Numbered from the stretch's first letter, positions 21,001 through 29,840 are shown. The stretch: DNA of 64,000 bases from Deltaproteobacteria bacterium (GCA_019307945.1 JAFDIS010000007.1:30176-94175); one strand, 5' to 3'. Notes: generated by a model from the letters alone, not told the origin. Translations and numbers: made by a program.

Positions 21001-21057
21001 GGGACGGACTTTTAGGTCAACGGCGTTAGAGGCGCGAGAAGGAGGTTGACGCGTCCC
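21001..21057 (+). promoter_or_regulatory. Nested inverted repeat in the acsD 5' leader
   Basis: The outer arms GGGACG (21001-21006) and CGTCCC (21052-21057) enclose the inner arms GTCAAC (21016-21021) and GTTGAC (21045-21050). The symmetric nesting suggests a folded RNA about 50 bases before the acsD start. No known riboswitch class was recognised. Confidence 0.4.
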
Positions 21058-21104
21058 ATCAACGAACCAGTGCGGAAGAAAATTCCAAGAAGGAGGTAGA
21101 AACA

Positions 21105-22685
21105 TTGGCCTTTGAAATTCCCAAACAGCCTTATTCCGGACAGATCGGGCAAACCACCATCGGCGTAGGTCCTCGGGCGGTGACGCTGGGAGGAGAGGAC
21201 GCCTATCCGTTTCATCTGTTTGAGGGCAACATGCCCAATGTCCCCAAAATCGCGATGGAAGTGTGGGATTATGACCCCTCTGATGAATGGCCACAGGCGG
21301 CCGTCGAACCGTTCAAAGACGTCATCGGGCAGCCCGATGCATGGGCAAAGAAATGCGTGGAAGAATTCGGAGCGGAAATCATTGTGCTCCAGCTCCGAAG
21401 CACCGATCCAAACGGCATGGACCGCAGTCCAGAGGAGGCTGCCGAGGTGGCCAAGAAGGTGGTGGATGCGGTCGAAGTACCGGTGGTGTTTTGGGGCACG
21501 GCGAACAACAAGAAGGATGAAGAGGTGCTCAAGAAGATTTGCGAGGCTTGCGACGGCAAAAATGTGGCGCTGGGTCCCGTCGAAGAAGGAAATCACAAGG
21601 GGGTCGGTGCCGCGGCGCTCGCCTATGGTCATTGTATCGTGGCCTCCTCTCCCATCGATGTAAACCTTGCCAAACAACTCAATATCCTGCTGGGAAACCT
21701 CGGCGTGAAGCAGGACAAGATCCTGGTGGATCCCACCACGGGCGGCCTGGGGTATGGTTTGGAATACAGCTATTCCGTGATGGAGCGGATCCGGATGGCG
21801 GCCCTGACCCAAGAGGACGACAAGCTGCAGGTGCCGATGATCAACAATATCGGCTTCGAGGTGTGGAAATGCAAAGAGGCGGGTTTGGGTATTGATGAGG
21901 CGCCGACCATGGGGGATCCTGAGAAACGCGCGATTCTCATGGAAGTAGTCAGCGCGGTCAGTTACCTGCTGGCCGGCTCCGATGTGGTGATCCTGAGGCA
22001 CCCGGAGAGTGTGCGCCTGGTCAAGGCGTTCATCGACCGTCTGCTGAACGGCGGGTCGTTGCAGGACCTGGAGGGCATCGCCAAGAATCTTCCCGAGGAA
22101 AAGGCTGATCTGACTGCCGTGTCTCCGGAACCGAACCTGGACTTCGGAGAAGCCGAGGCGGCTCCCAAGAAGAAGGAGAAACCGCAGAAAAAGGCGGCCA
22201 AAAAAGAGCCGGCCAAGAAAAAAGAGGAGAAGAAGGAAGAAAAGAAGGTTGTTGAAATGAAGCCCAAGGCGCCTCCGGCCGAGAAGGAAGCGGCGCCGAA
22301 ACCCAAGGCCGAGGCGGAAGAAGAAGCCAAGGCGAAAGCCGAGGCAGAAGCCAAGGCAAAGGCCGAAGCGGAGGCCAAGGCAAAGGCCGAGGCAGAAGCC
22401 AAGGCAAAGGCCGAGGCAGAAGCCAAGGCAAAGGCCGAAGCGGAAGCCAAGGCAAAGGCCGAAGCGGAGGCCAAGGCAAAAGCCGAGGCCGAGGCAAAGG
22501 CAAAGGAGAAAGAAAAGGAAGAACTCCAGGCGCTGCGTTTTAAGAGGGCCCGGGAGAGGGAGAAACTGGAGGCGGAAAGACAGGCGCGACAGGCACAGGC
22601 TGGTACCAAGACCCCTGCAAAAGAGCAGAAGGATCTGATCGACCGGCTCATCGAGAGTCTCGACCGAATCCACAGGCGGGTCTAG
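21105..22685 (+). CDS. acsD: Corrinoid Fe-S protein small subunit AcsD/CdhD with a long Lys/Glu/Ala-rich tail
   Basis: AcsD pairs with AcsC to form the corrinoid iron-sulfur protein that carries a methyl group from AcsE to acetyl-CoA synthase. Translation starts at a TTG (21105) with GGAGG nine bases upstream. Residues about 1-325 form the TIM-barrel core, with family-like LQLRSTDPNG, ALGPVEEGNHKGVG and LVDPTTGGLGYGLEYS segments. The core alone matches the usual AcsD length of around 320. From about residue 340 to 526 there is an extension of Lys-, Glu-, Ala- and Pro-rich sequence, including seven exact-period copies of an eight-residue AKAKAEAE unit (408-463), and a basic C-terminal helix ending in ESLDRIHRRV. 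The tail's function is unknown; a long single helix acting as tether or spacer is plausible. Confidence 0.9.
   Translation: MAFEIPKQPYSGQIGQTTIGVGPRAVTLGGEDAYPFHLFEGNMPNVPKIAMEVWDYDPSDEWPQAAVEPFKDVIGQPDAWAKKCVEEFGAEIIVLQLRSTDPNGMDRSPEEAAEVAKKVVDAVEVPVVFWGTANNKKDEEVLKKICEACDGKNVALGPVEEGNHKGVGAAALAYGHCIVASSPIDVNLAKQLNILLGNLGVKQDKILVDPTTGGLGYGLEYSYSVMERIRMAALTQEDDKLQVPMINNIGFEVWKCKEAGLGIDEAPTMGDPEKRAILMEVVSAVSYLLAGSDVVILRHPESVRLVKAFIDRLLNGGSLQDLEGIAKNLPEEKADLTAVSPEPNLDFGEAEAAPKKKEKPQKKAAKKEPAKKKEEKKEEKKVVEMKPKAPPAEKEAAPKPKAEAEEEAKAKAEAEAKAKAEAEAKAKAEAEAKAKAEAEAKAKAEAEAKAKAEAEAKAKAEAEAKAKEKEKEELQALRFKRAREREKLEAERQARQAQAGTKTPAKEQKDLIDRLIESLDRIHRRV
22326..22493 (+). repeat. Seven tandem 24-base coding repeats in acsD (AKAKAEAE units)
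   Basis: Seven consecutive 24-base units each encode Ala-Lys-Ala-Lys-Ala-Glu-Ala-Glu, with synonymous changes between copies (GAA/GAG, GCG/GCA/GCC). Lys and Glu are spaced four residues apart, a pattern that stabilises isolated alpha helices. Copy number may vary between strains by slippage. Confidence 0.9.
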
Positions 22686-22809
22686 GACACGGCTGAATCT
22701 CAAGATTCCCGCAATGCCACGGTAGTGTGGCCCGCAGGGGGGCGGCGGACCTGATTCGGTGTCTCCCTACTGAAGATTTGGGAACAGGAGTTAACCTGAG
22801 GGCTTCGGG

Positions 22810-22870
22810 GCAAGGAATGTTACTGAGAAACACCCGGACCGAGGGGGAGCGTTCCAACTGGGGGCCTTGC
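22810..22870 (+). other. Structured acsD-acsA intergenic RNA element
   Basis: In the 225-base gap between acsD and acsA, GCAAGG (22810-22815) can pair with CCTTGC (22865-22870), and the adjoining GGAATG (22814-22819) with CGTTCC (22850-22855) using one G-U pair. A further pair GACAC/GTGTC spans the earlier half of the gap. No B12 box or other known riboswitch core was recognised. The acsA ribosome site (GAGAGGAGGAA) follows. Confidence 0.4.
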
Positions 22871-22910
22871 GGGACGTCAATTAACTAAGAAGAGAGGAGG
22901 AACCTCATCA

Positions 22911-24953
22911 ATGGCAACTGAAGATGTCAAGGCAAAAACCACCAAGAAAAAGGAAAAGGTTGCGCCCAAGCCGGCGGATCTGGCACTGGACGTGGCGAGC
23001 CAGGAGATGATCGCCAGGTCCCGGGAGATGGAAATAGAGACCATCTTTGATCGGGCACAGACAATGAAACCTTGTAATATCGGTGTACAGGGAACTTGCT
23101 GCAAGAATTGTGCGCAGGGGCCCTGTCGACTTCCTCTGCCGAAGAGTGGAATCGAAGGTAAAGACACCAGGAAAGGGCTCTGCGGCGCGACTCCCGAGAC
23201 AATCGCCGCCAGAAATTTTGCAAGAATGGTGGCGGGCGGGGCGGCCGCTCACTCCGATCACGGCCGGGGCGTAGCGGAGACCTTCCTGGCCGCGGCCCGC
23301 AAAGAGACCCATGACTACTCGATTAAGGATACGAAGAAACTTCTTGAAATCGCTCCCGACTTTGGAGTTGAAATTACGGTGGAAGGTGAAGACGGCCAGG
23401 TGATGGATCGTGACATCGACGAGATCGCTCTCGAAGTCGCGGAAAAAGCGCTCGCCCAGTGGGGACAACAGCAGGGCGAGGTTATGACCGTGAAACGGGC
23501 GCCGGCTCCGCGCTACGAACTCTGGAAAAAGCTGGGAGTGGTACCCCGCGGGATCGACAGAGAGATCGTCGAAATCATGCACCGGACCCATATCGGCGTG
23601 GATCAGGATTATGAGAATATAGTGGAGCAGTGCTCAAGGGCCGCCATCGCTGACGGTTGGGGCGGCTCCATGATCGCCACGGATCTCCAGGATATTCTCT
23701 TTGGCTGCCCTTACCCGGTCAAGAGTTCGGCCAACCTAGGGATTCTCAAGGAAGACCATGTGAACATAATCATCCATGGGCACGAACCGTTGCTGAGCGA
23801 AATGATAGTACAGGCCGCCGAGCTTCCCGAGATGATCGAGTTGGCAAAGAAAAACGGTGCCAAAGGCATTCAGCTCGGAGGCATCTGTTGCACGGCCAAC
23901 GAAATTCTCATGCGGCACGGCGTGCCCCTGGCGGGCAACTTTCTGCAACAGGAACTGGCCATTGTGACGGGGGCGGTGGATGCCATGGTGGTGGACGTCC
24001 AATGCATTATGGAAAATATCGCCAATGTGGCCGACTGCTTTCACACCAAGATCATAACCACCAATCCCAGGGCCAAGATCGCCTCGGGCCATTGTCTGCA
24101 CATCGAATTCGATGAGCACACCGCATTTGAGGATGCCAAGCGAATCGTTCAGACCGCCATTGAAAACTTTCCCAACCGGGAAAAGGAAGTCATCATCCCC
24201 GATCAGAGACACGACCTGGTAGCCGGTTTCAGCTATGAGGCGATCAATTATCATTTGGGCGGCACCTTCCGGGGCTCTTACGTGCCTCTCAACGACAATA
24301 TCATCAACGGACGCATCCGGGGCATCGGCGGTGTCGTGGGCTGCAACAACGCTCGGACCATGCTGGATGACGGCCACATCACCGTGATCAAAGAGCTGAT
24401 CAAACATGACGTCATCGTGCTCACCACCGGATGTAACGCGATCGCCTGCGCTAAGGCCGGCCTGTTGACCCCTGAGTCGGCCAAGGTATTCTGTGGCCCC
24501 GGCCTGGCCGAAGTGTGCGAGACGGTGGGAATTCCGCCCGTGCTTCACATGGGCTCTTGCGTGGACAACAGCCGCATCCTCATGGCGGCCACGGAAGTGG
24601 TCAAGGCCGGGGGTTTGGGTAACGACATCAGCGACGTGCCGGTGGCCGGATCCGCACCCGAGTGGATGAGCGAGAAGGCCATCAGCATTGGACATTATTT
24701 CGTGGTCTCAGGAGTCTACACGGTATTCGGTGTGACCTTTCCGGTCAGCGGTGCGCCGGTTTTCGAGGACTACCTCTACAACAAGCTGGAAGGAATCTAC
24801 GGCGGGATGTGGGACCTGGAGGCCGACCCGATCAAGCACGCGCACAAGATGATCGCCCACATCGACAAGAAGCGCAAGGCCCTTGGAATCGACAAGGCAA
24901 GGGAACGCGTGCTCATGGACATGGCGGACCGGCAGAAGCTGGAAGCCGCGTAA
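22911..24953 (+). CDS. acsA: Carbon monoxide dehydrogenase catalytic subunit (AcsA/CooS)
   Basis: This Ni-Fe-S enzyme interconverts CO2 and CO and, in complex with AcsB, delivers CO through a tunnel to acetyl-CoA synthase. It has 680 residues. The N-terminal cysteine cluster CNIGVQGTCCKNCAQGPC (about 47-64) supplies the D- and B-clusters. C-cluster ligands are expected in GICCTANE, the GHCLH segment, VGCNNA, TTGCNAIACAK and MGSCVDNSR, all of which are present. The gene follows acsD after a structured 225-base gap and precedes acsB by 48 bases. Operon context with acsB-C-D-E makes this the ACS-associated CODH rather than a stand-alone CooS. Confidence 0.95.
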   Translation: MATEDVKAKTTKKKEKVAPKPADLALDVASQEMIARSREMEIETIFDRAQTMKPCNIGVQGTCCKNCAQGPCRLPLPKSGIEGKDTRKGLCGATPETIAARNFARMVAGGAAAHSDHGRGVAETFLAAARKETHDYSIKDTKKLLEIAPDFGVEITVEGEDGQVMDRDIDEIALEVAEKALAQWGQQQGEVMTVKRAPAPRYELWKKLGVVPRGIDREIVEIMHRTHIGVDQDYENIVEQCSRAAIADGWGGSMIATDLQDILFGCPYPVKSSANLGILKEDHVNIIIHGHEPLLSEMIVQAAELPEMIELAKKNGAKGIQLGGICCTANEILMRHGVPLAGNFLQQELAIVTGAVDAMVVDVQCIMENIANVADCFHTKIITTNPRAKIASGHCLHIEFDEHTAFEDAKRIVQTAIENFPNREKEVIIPDQRHDLVAGFSYEAINYHLGGTFRGSYVPLNDNIINGRIRGIGGVVGCNNARTMLDDGHITVIKELIKHDVIVLTTGCNAIACAKAGLLTPESAKVFCGPGLAEVCETVGIPPVLHMGSCVDNSRILMAATEVVKAGGLGNDISDVPVAGSAPEWMSEKAISIGHYFVVSGVYTVFGVTFPVSGAPVFEDYLYNKLEGIYGGMWDLEADPIKHAHKMIAHIDKKRKALGIDKARERVLMDMADRQKLEAA

Positions 24954-25001
24954 CAGCGATTGCATCGCAAAGAAACCTCTTAGGAAGGGAGGAAAGAAAA
25001 C

Positions 25002-27218
25002 ATGTCAAAACTTGTTGCATTTGCCGCCATTCAGGGTGCGTACAACATCGTTTCGAAGGCGGAAGGGAAATACAAGCGAGCCCTTGAAACATACGGCGGC
25101 AGCCAGAAACTGGAGTTTCCCAACACGGCCTACTATCTGCCGATCATCTATTCTCTGACGGGAATGGAGGTCACGGATCTGGACTCGGCACGAAGGCCTT
25201 TGGAGTTCGCGCGAAAACTCCTGCCCCCCCATGTCAAGAAGGACTGTCACCTTCCCTATCTGGGGCCCCTACTGGATGCAGGAATGGCAGCGCTTTTCGC
25301 CGAGGAGATCGTAGAAGCGATCCGTTACGTGGAGGATCCCGACTTCTACCAGCCGGAAGTGGAAGACCCGGATGTTGAAAACGGAAAGATCTGGCTGGGT
25401 GCGGCCGATGACGCCATCATGCGGAAAAGAGGCGTAGAATTCGTCGACGGCACCGCACCGGGCTTTGCCGCGATCGTGGGCGCGGCACCCGATTCGGCCA
25501 CGGCCAAAAAGATCGCCGAGGAATATCAGCAGAAGACCATCTACGTCTTCATGGCGGCCAACCAGAACGGGACGACTTTTACGGAACAGCTTATTGAAGA
25601 AGACGTCCAGATCGGCTGGAACACCAGGCTGGTCCCCTTCGGCCCCGATATCTCCGCCGCGGTCTTCGCCCTGGGGTTCGCCAACCGGGCGGGCATGGCT
25701 TTCGGCGGGATAGCACCGGGTGACTACAAGCGGCAGTTGAAATATCAGAAGGACCGCATCTTCGCTTTTGTCAACGCCCTGGGTGATGTGAACGCCGAGT
25801 GGGCCGCGAACGCTGCGGGTTGCATCAATTGGGGGTTCCCCACGATCGCGGATACGGACATCCCCGAAGTCCTTCCCACGGGTGTTTGCACTTACGAGCA
25901 CGTGGTGGCCAACGTGGGCCATGACGAAATGCCCTCCAGATCCATCGAGATCAGGGGTTTGAAGGTCACCATCACCGAGATCGACATTCCTCTGGCCTAC
26001 GGTCCGGCCTTCGAGGGAGAGCGCGTCCGCAAGGACGACCTCTATCTTGAAATGGGCGGCGGCAAGACCCAGTGCACCGAGCTCGTTAAAATGGCCGACA
26101 TGAACGAGATCGAAGACGGCAAGGTCATCGTGGACGGGCCCGACGTGACGGAAAAGAAGAAGGGCGACCGCCTGCCCCTGGGTATCTTCGTACAGGTGGC
26201 AGGGCGCGAGATGCAGGAAGACTTCGAGCCGATCCTGGAACGGCAGATTCATCACCTGATCAACTATGCCCAGGGCATTATGCATATCGGACAGCGGGAC
26301 ATCTCCTGGATCCGGGTGAGTGAAAAGGCCATCGAGAAAGGCTTTACGCTCAAGGACATCGGAACGATTCTTCACGCAAAGTTCCACCAGGATTTCGGCA
26401 ACATCCTGGATAAGGTCCAGGTCACCCTGTACACGAAAGACGACGCCGTGGACGAACTGACCAAGACGGCCCGCGCCGAGTACAAGCACAGGGACGAGCG
26501 CGTGGAGCAAATGACGGACGAGGGTGTGGACCTCTTCTATTCCTGCACCCTGTGCCAGTCCTTCGCCCCCAACCATGTTTGCGTGGTGAGCCCGGAACGT
26601 ACGGGCCTTTGTGGTGCGTACAACTGGATGGACTGCAAGGCCTCCTACCAGATCAATCCTACGGGACCCAACCAGCCGGTGGAAAAGGGCGAATGCCTGG
26701 ACCCGAAATACGGCCAGTGGAAGGGCGTCAACGACTTCGTGTTCAAGGCGTCCCGTCAGGCCGTGGAAAAGGTCAATTTCTACAGCATGCTCGTCTCACC
26801 CATGACCACCTGCGGTTGCTGTGAATGCATCGCGGCCATGCTGCCCACCTGTAACGGCATCATGACGGTGCATCGAGATTACACCGGCGAGACGCCCTCG
26901 GGCATGAAGTTCACGACCCTTGCAGGTGTCATGGGCGGCGGTCAGCAGTCGGAAGGCTTCGTGGGCCACTCCAAGTTCAACATCACCCAGCGGAAGTTTC
27001 TGGTGGGCGACGGCGGCCTCCTTCGTATGGTCTGGATGCCCAAGTCCCTGAAGGAAGAGCTGCGGGAACGGCTCATCAAGCGGGGTGAGGAACTGGGGGT
27101 CCCGGATCTCATTGACCGGATCGCAGACGAGACCGTGGGGACCACGGAGGAAGAGATCCTGCCTTTCCTCCAGGAAAAGGACCATCCGGCCCTGAAGATG
27201 GAACCCCTCGTTGGGTAG
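25002..27218 (+). CDS. acsB: Acetyl-CoA synthase (CO-methylating), AcsB
   Basis: AcsB condenses CO, a methyl group from the corrinoid protein and CoA into acetyl-CoA at the Ni-Ni-[4Fe-4S] A-cluster. It has 738 residues, the bacterial length including the N-terminal CODH-contact domain that archaeal homologues lack. The A-cluster ligands are visible in YSCTLCQSFAPNHVC with the following GLCGAY (about 507-530) and in the CGC motif TTCGCCECIAAM (about 603-614) that holds the distal nickel. A strong AGGGAGGAAAG site precedes the ATG. It lies between acsA and acsC. Confidence 0.96.
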   Translation: MSKLVAFAAIQGAYNIVSKAEGKYKRALETYGGSQKLEFPNTAYYLPIIYSLTGMEVTDLDSARRPLEFARKLLPPHVKKDCHLPYLGPLLDAGMAALFAEEIVEAIRYVEDPDFYQPEVEDPDVENGKIWLGAADDAIMRKRGVEFVDGTAPGFAAIVGAAPDSATAKKIAEEYQQKTIYVFMAANQNGTTFTEQLIEEDVQIGWNTRLVPFGPDISAAVFALGFANRAGMAFGGIAPGDYKRQLKYQKDRIFAFVNALGDVNAEWAANAAGCINWGFPTIADTDIPEVLPTGVCTYEHVVANVGHDEMPSRSIEIRGLKVTITEIDIPLAYGPAFEGERVRKDDLYLEMGGGKTQCTELVKMADMNEIEDGKVIVDGPDVTEKKKGDRLPLGIFVQVAGREMQEDFEPILERQIHHLINYAQGIMHIGQRDISWIRVSEKAIEKGFTLKDIGTILHAKFHQDFGNILDKVQVTLYTKDDAVDELTKTARAEYKHRDERVEQMTDEGVDLFYSCTLCQSFAPNHVCVVSPERTGLCGAYNWMDCKASYQINPTGPNQPVEKGECLDPKYGQWKGVNDFVFKASRQAVEKVNFYSMLVSPMTTCGCCECIAAMLPTCNGIMTVHRDYTGETPSGMKFTTLAGVMGGGQQSEGFVGHSKFNITQRKFLVGDGGLLRMVWMPKSLKEELRERLIKRGEELGVPDLIDRIADETVGTTEEEILPFLQEKDHPALKMEPLVG

Positions 27219-27240
27219 TACCCCCTTCGGAAAGGGATCT

Positions 27241-27269
27241 CCGGGCGGGAGCTCCCCGCTTCCGCCCGG
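27241..27269 (+). promoter_or_regulatory. Intercistronic hairpin between acsB and acsC
   Basis: CCGGGCGG (27241-27248) and CCGCCCGG (27262-27269) form a perfect eight-pair stem with a 13-base loop and no T-run. It probably sets mRNA stability or processing rather than termination, because acsC begins 32 bases later with its own GAGAGGAG site. Confidence 0.5.
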
Positions 27270-27301
27270 TTCGTCAACAGGATATTCGAGAGGAGTAGAT
27301 T

Positions 27302-28645
27302 ATGGGATTAACCGGCATACAAATTTTCAAATTGTTACCCAAGACCAATTGCGGTGAATGCGGTGTCCCCACGTGTCTGGCCTTTGCCATGAACCTGGCA
27401 TCGGGTAAGGCCGAACTGGACGCCTGCCCTTACGTTTCCGATGAGGCGAGAGAACAACTCGCCGAGGCTTCCGCACCCCCGATTCGGCCGGTGGCCATTG
27501 GGGTCGGCACCAGGGCCTTGAAGGTGGGCGGTGAAACGGTCATGTTCCGGCACGAGAAGACGTTTTACAATCCTACGGGCCTGGCCGCTCTGGTGAGCTC
27601 GGATCTGGACGGGGACACCCTGGATCAAAAACTCAAGGAGTGGAACGCCCTCCAGTATGAGCGCGTGGGGTTGAACCTCCGGCCGGAACTGGTGGCCCTG
27701 AAGGATGCGGGGGCCGGAGCCGAGGCATTTGCGGGGGCCGCCGAGAAGATCGCAAAGGAAAGCGAATTCGGGCTGATCCTTATGACGGAAGACGTCTCGG
27801 TCATGAAGGCCGGTGCGGAGGCCTGTGCCTTCAAGAAGCCCCTGCTTTACGCGGCCACCGCGGAAAATGCGGACGACATGGGAGCCTTGGCCAAAGAAAT
27901 GGGCCTTGCGCTGGCCGTCAAGGCGGAAAACATAGAGGGGCTCATCGCCTTGACCGACAAGCTGACCGATATGGGTCTCAAGGAGCTGGTCCTGGATTCC
28001 GGCGCACGGGAAATCAAGCAACTTTTTGAGGACCAGGTGGTGATCCGCCGGGCACCCCTCAAGGCGGGGAACCGTTCGTTGGGCTTTCCCACCATCACCT
28101 TCCCGTGCGAAATGGCCGACAATCTGGACGCGGAGACCCTCATCACCACAATGCTGATAGCCAAGTATGCGGGCATCGTGGTGTTGTCCGATTTTCAGGG
28201 GGAGAGTCTCTTCCCGTTGCTGCTGGAAAGATTGAACATATACACCGACCCCCAGCGGCCCATGACCGTGACGGAGGGCATATACGAGATCGGCGGTCCG
28301 GACGAGAATTCGCCGGTGCTCATCACGACCAACTTCTCCCTGACATACTTCATCGTGAGCGGCGAGATCGAGGGGAGCCGCGTGCCGAGCTGGCTCTTGA
28401 TCATGGATACGGAAGGTCTTTCGGTCATGACCGCATGGGCGGCGGGAAAGTTTTCCGGAGACCTGGTGGGAGCGTTCGTGAAGAAATGCGGCATCGCCGA
28501 TAAAATCTCCCACAAGAAGGTGATTATCCCGGGATACGCCGCCGCCATCAGCGGCGAGATGGAAGAGGAGCTGCCTGATTGGGAAATCGTCATCGGGCCC
28601 AGGGATGCGTCCTTGATCCCCAAGTTTTTGAAGGACATGGCGTAG
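27302..28645 (+). CDS. acsC: Corrinoid Fe-S protein large subunit AcsC
   Basis: AcsC binds a [4Fe-4S] cluster used for reductive activation, and the C-terminal domain binds cobamide. It has 447 residues. The N-terminal motif is KTNCGECGVPTCLAFAM followed by a fourth Cys in ELDACPYVS (about residues 17-42). The middle TIM barrel and a C-terminal Rossmann-like corrin domain (for example VIIPGYAAAISGEMEEELPDW, read in parts) follow. It forms the CFeSP with AcsD encoded 4.6 kb upstream in the same operon and hands methyl groups to AcsB. Confidence 0.95.
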   Translation: MGLTGIQIFKLLPKTNCGECGVPTCLAFAMNLASGKAELDACPYVSDEAREQLAEASAPPIRPVAIGVGTRALKVGGETVMFRHEKTFYNPTGLAALVSSDLDGDTLDQKLKEWNALQYERVGLNLRPELVALKDAGAGAEAFAGAAEKIAKESEFGLILMTEDVSVMKAGAEACAFKKPLLYAATAENADDMGALAKEMGLALAVKAENIEGLIALTDKLTDMGLKELVLDSGAREIKQLFEDQVVIRRAPLKAGNRSLGFPTITFPCEMADNLDAETLITTMLIAKYAGIVVLSDFQGESLFPLLLERLNIYTDPQRPMTVTEGIYEIGGPDENSPVLITTNFSLTYFIVSGEIEGSRVPSWLLIMDTEGLSVMTAWAAGKFSGDLVGAFVKKCGIADKISHKKVIIPGYAAAISGEMEEELPDWEIVIGPRDASLIPKFLKDMA

Positions 28646-28690
28646 CCGCTCTTTCCTAACCCAATAACCAAAAGAACAGGGAGTGTGCCC

Positions 28691-29593
28691 ATGCTTTTGA
28701 TCGGAGAGAACTTGAACGTCATCAACCGTGTGATCGGCAAGGCTTTCAAAGAAAAGGATCCCGGCCCCATCGTAGAGGAGGCCAAGCGGCAAAAGGAACT
28801 GGGGATGGACTGGATCGATATCAACCTGGGCCCTGCCCGCAAGGGCGGCCCCGAACTCATGGAGTTCGTGGTAAAGAGCATCCAGGATGAGATCGGCGAC
28901 ACGCCCCCCCTGTGCCTGGACACGTCCAATATTGAGGCCATGGAAGCGGGCCTGGCCGCCCACAAGGGCACGGCCATCATCAATTCCATCATGTGCCGGC
29001 CGGAACGCTACGAGAAGATGATCCCCCTGGCGGTGAAGTATGAAGCGAATATCATCGCCTTGATGTGGGGCCCCGAAGGCCTTCCCCGGGATGAAAACGA
29101 GAGAGCCGCTCTGGCGGTGGAACTGCTCTATGCCTGTAACGAGGCCGGCGTTCCGAACGAGCGGATCTTCGTGGACGGCATCGTGACACCGGTCAATATC
29201 CAACAGCCCCAGCTCATGAGCCTCATGGCATTCCAGGAGATGTTACAGGACATCGCACCGGGGGCAAAGTCCACCTGCGGACTCTCCAACGTGTCCAACG
29301 GACCCCCGGACGAACTCCGGCCGATCCTGAACCAGACCTACATGATCATGCTTGAACGCAAGGGGATGTACTCGGTTATCGCCGACGCCTATGATAAGGA
29401 GCTGGTGGCCCTGGCCCGGGGCGAACGGCAGGACATCAAGGACCTGGTCTACAAGGTGATGGACGGGGAAAGCGTCGACGCGGACTCTCTTCCGGACAAG
29501 CCCCACGGCCGCTGGAAACTGGCCGACTACGTCAAGAGTGCCCGCGTGATTATGGGGCATACGCTCTTTTCCGATTCCTGGCTGGAGGTGTAG
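28691..29593 (+). CDS. acsE: Methyltetrahydrofolate:corrinoid Fe-S protein methyltransferase AcsE
   Basis: AcsE transfers the methyl group of methyl-THF to the cobalamin of the AcsCD protein, joining the methyl and carbonyl branches of the Wood-Ljungdahl pathway. The ATG at 28691 has GGGAG seven bases upstream and gives 300 residues; a GTG two codons earlier is possible. Pterin-binding family features are LIGENLNVINRVIG at the start, GMDWIDINLGPAR, LCLDTSNIEAMEAGL and STCGLSNVSNG. Family members are 260-310 residues. It is the last core acs gene. Confidence 0.94.
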   Translation: MLLIGENLNVINRVIGKAFKEKDPGPIVEEAKRQKELGMDWIDINLGPARKGGPELMEFVVKSIQDEIGDTPPLCLDTSNIEAMEAGLAAHKGTAIINSIMCRPERYEKMIPLAVKYEANIIALMWGPEGLPRDENERAALAVELLYACNEAGVPNERIFVDGIVTPVNIQQPQLMSLMAFQEMLQDIAPGAKSTCGLSNVSNGPPDELRPILNQTYMIMLERKGMYSVIADAYDKELVALARGERQDIKDLVYKVMDGESVDADSLPDKPHGRWKLADYVKSARVIMGHTLFSDSWLEV

Positions 29594-29624
29594 GCCGGGA
29601 AACAGTCTCAACCGGCGGAACGGG

Positions 29625-29675
29625 GGAGGACCTCTTCCAAAGGCGGCGTGATGCCGTGCGGAGGAGAGGTCCTCC
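29625..29675 (+). promoter_or_regulatory. Long hairpin downstream of acsE
   Basis: GGAGGACCTCT (29625-29635) is perfectly complementary to AGAGGTCCTCC (29665-29675), an 11-pair stem whose loop holds a second small stem (CGGC/GCCG). There is no T-run, so it may be a factor-dependent terminator or an mRNA 3'-end stabiliser for the acs transcript. The rest of the 247-base gap to mrp shows nothing recognised. Confidence 0.45.
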
Positions 29676-29840
29676 TGTGTTTGAAGGCCGCCCGCCCCGG
29701 GAATCATGGGGGGCCATGCCATCGCATGTGGGCTTTCGGGTCTTTAATGCATTCAATCGGGTCTTCGCCCGGGCAACGGGCGGAGCGGTGGGGGCGGCAG
29801 GTGAGGAGGGCCGCCCGGGAAAGGTCAAGGACGATCCAAG

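Larger units (their letters stand above)
20775..21104 (+). other. Intergenic region upstream of acsD: promoter, early terminator-like hairpin and structured leader
   Basis: This 330-base gap has no convincing gene. It contains a sigma70-like promoter (20863-20891), a small hairpin with seven Ts directly after it (20903-20928), an AT-rich stretch and a nested inverted repeat (21001-21057), then the GGAGG ribosome site of acsD. The layout suggests control of the CODH/ACS operon after initiation. Confidence 0.5.

Noticed and set aside
22326..22493. Tandem 24-base repeat considered as CRISPR-like or minisatellite
   Set aside because: Units abut without spacers, keep the reading frame of acsD and vary only at synonymous positions, so it is a coding repeat.
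21012..22703. A Leu/Gly/Cys-rich minus-strand frame opposite acsD that looks like a membrane protein
   Set aside because: The apparent hydrophobic repeats are the complement of the Lys/Glu/Ala codon repeats of acsD.
22686..22910. Cobalamin riboswitch upstream of acsA
   Set aside because: The gap is structured, but I could not find a B12 box or the usual conserved core, so only an unclassified structure is reported.
27335..29203. A 622-codon minus-strand frame opposite acsC and acsE
   Set aside because: Same reason: both genes opposite are strongly conserved, and the frame has no recognisable motif or ribosome site.
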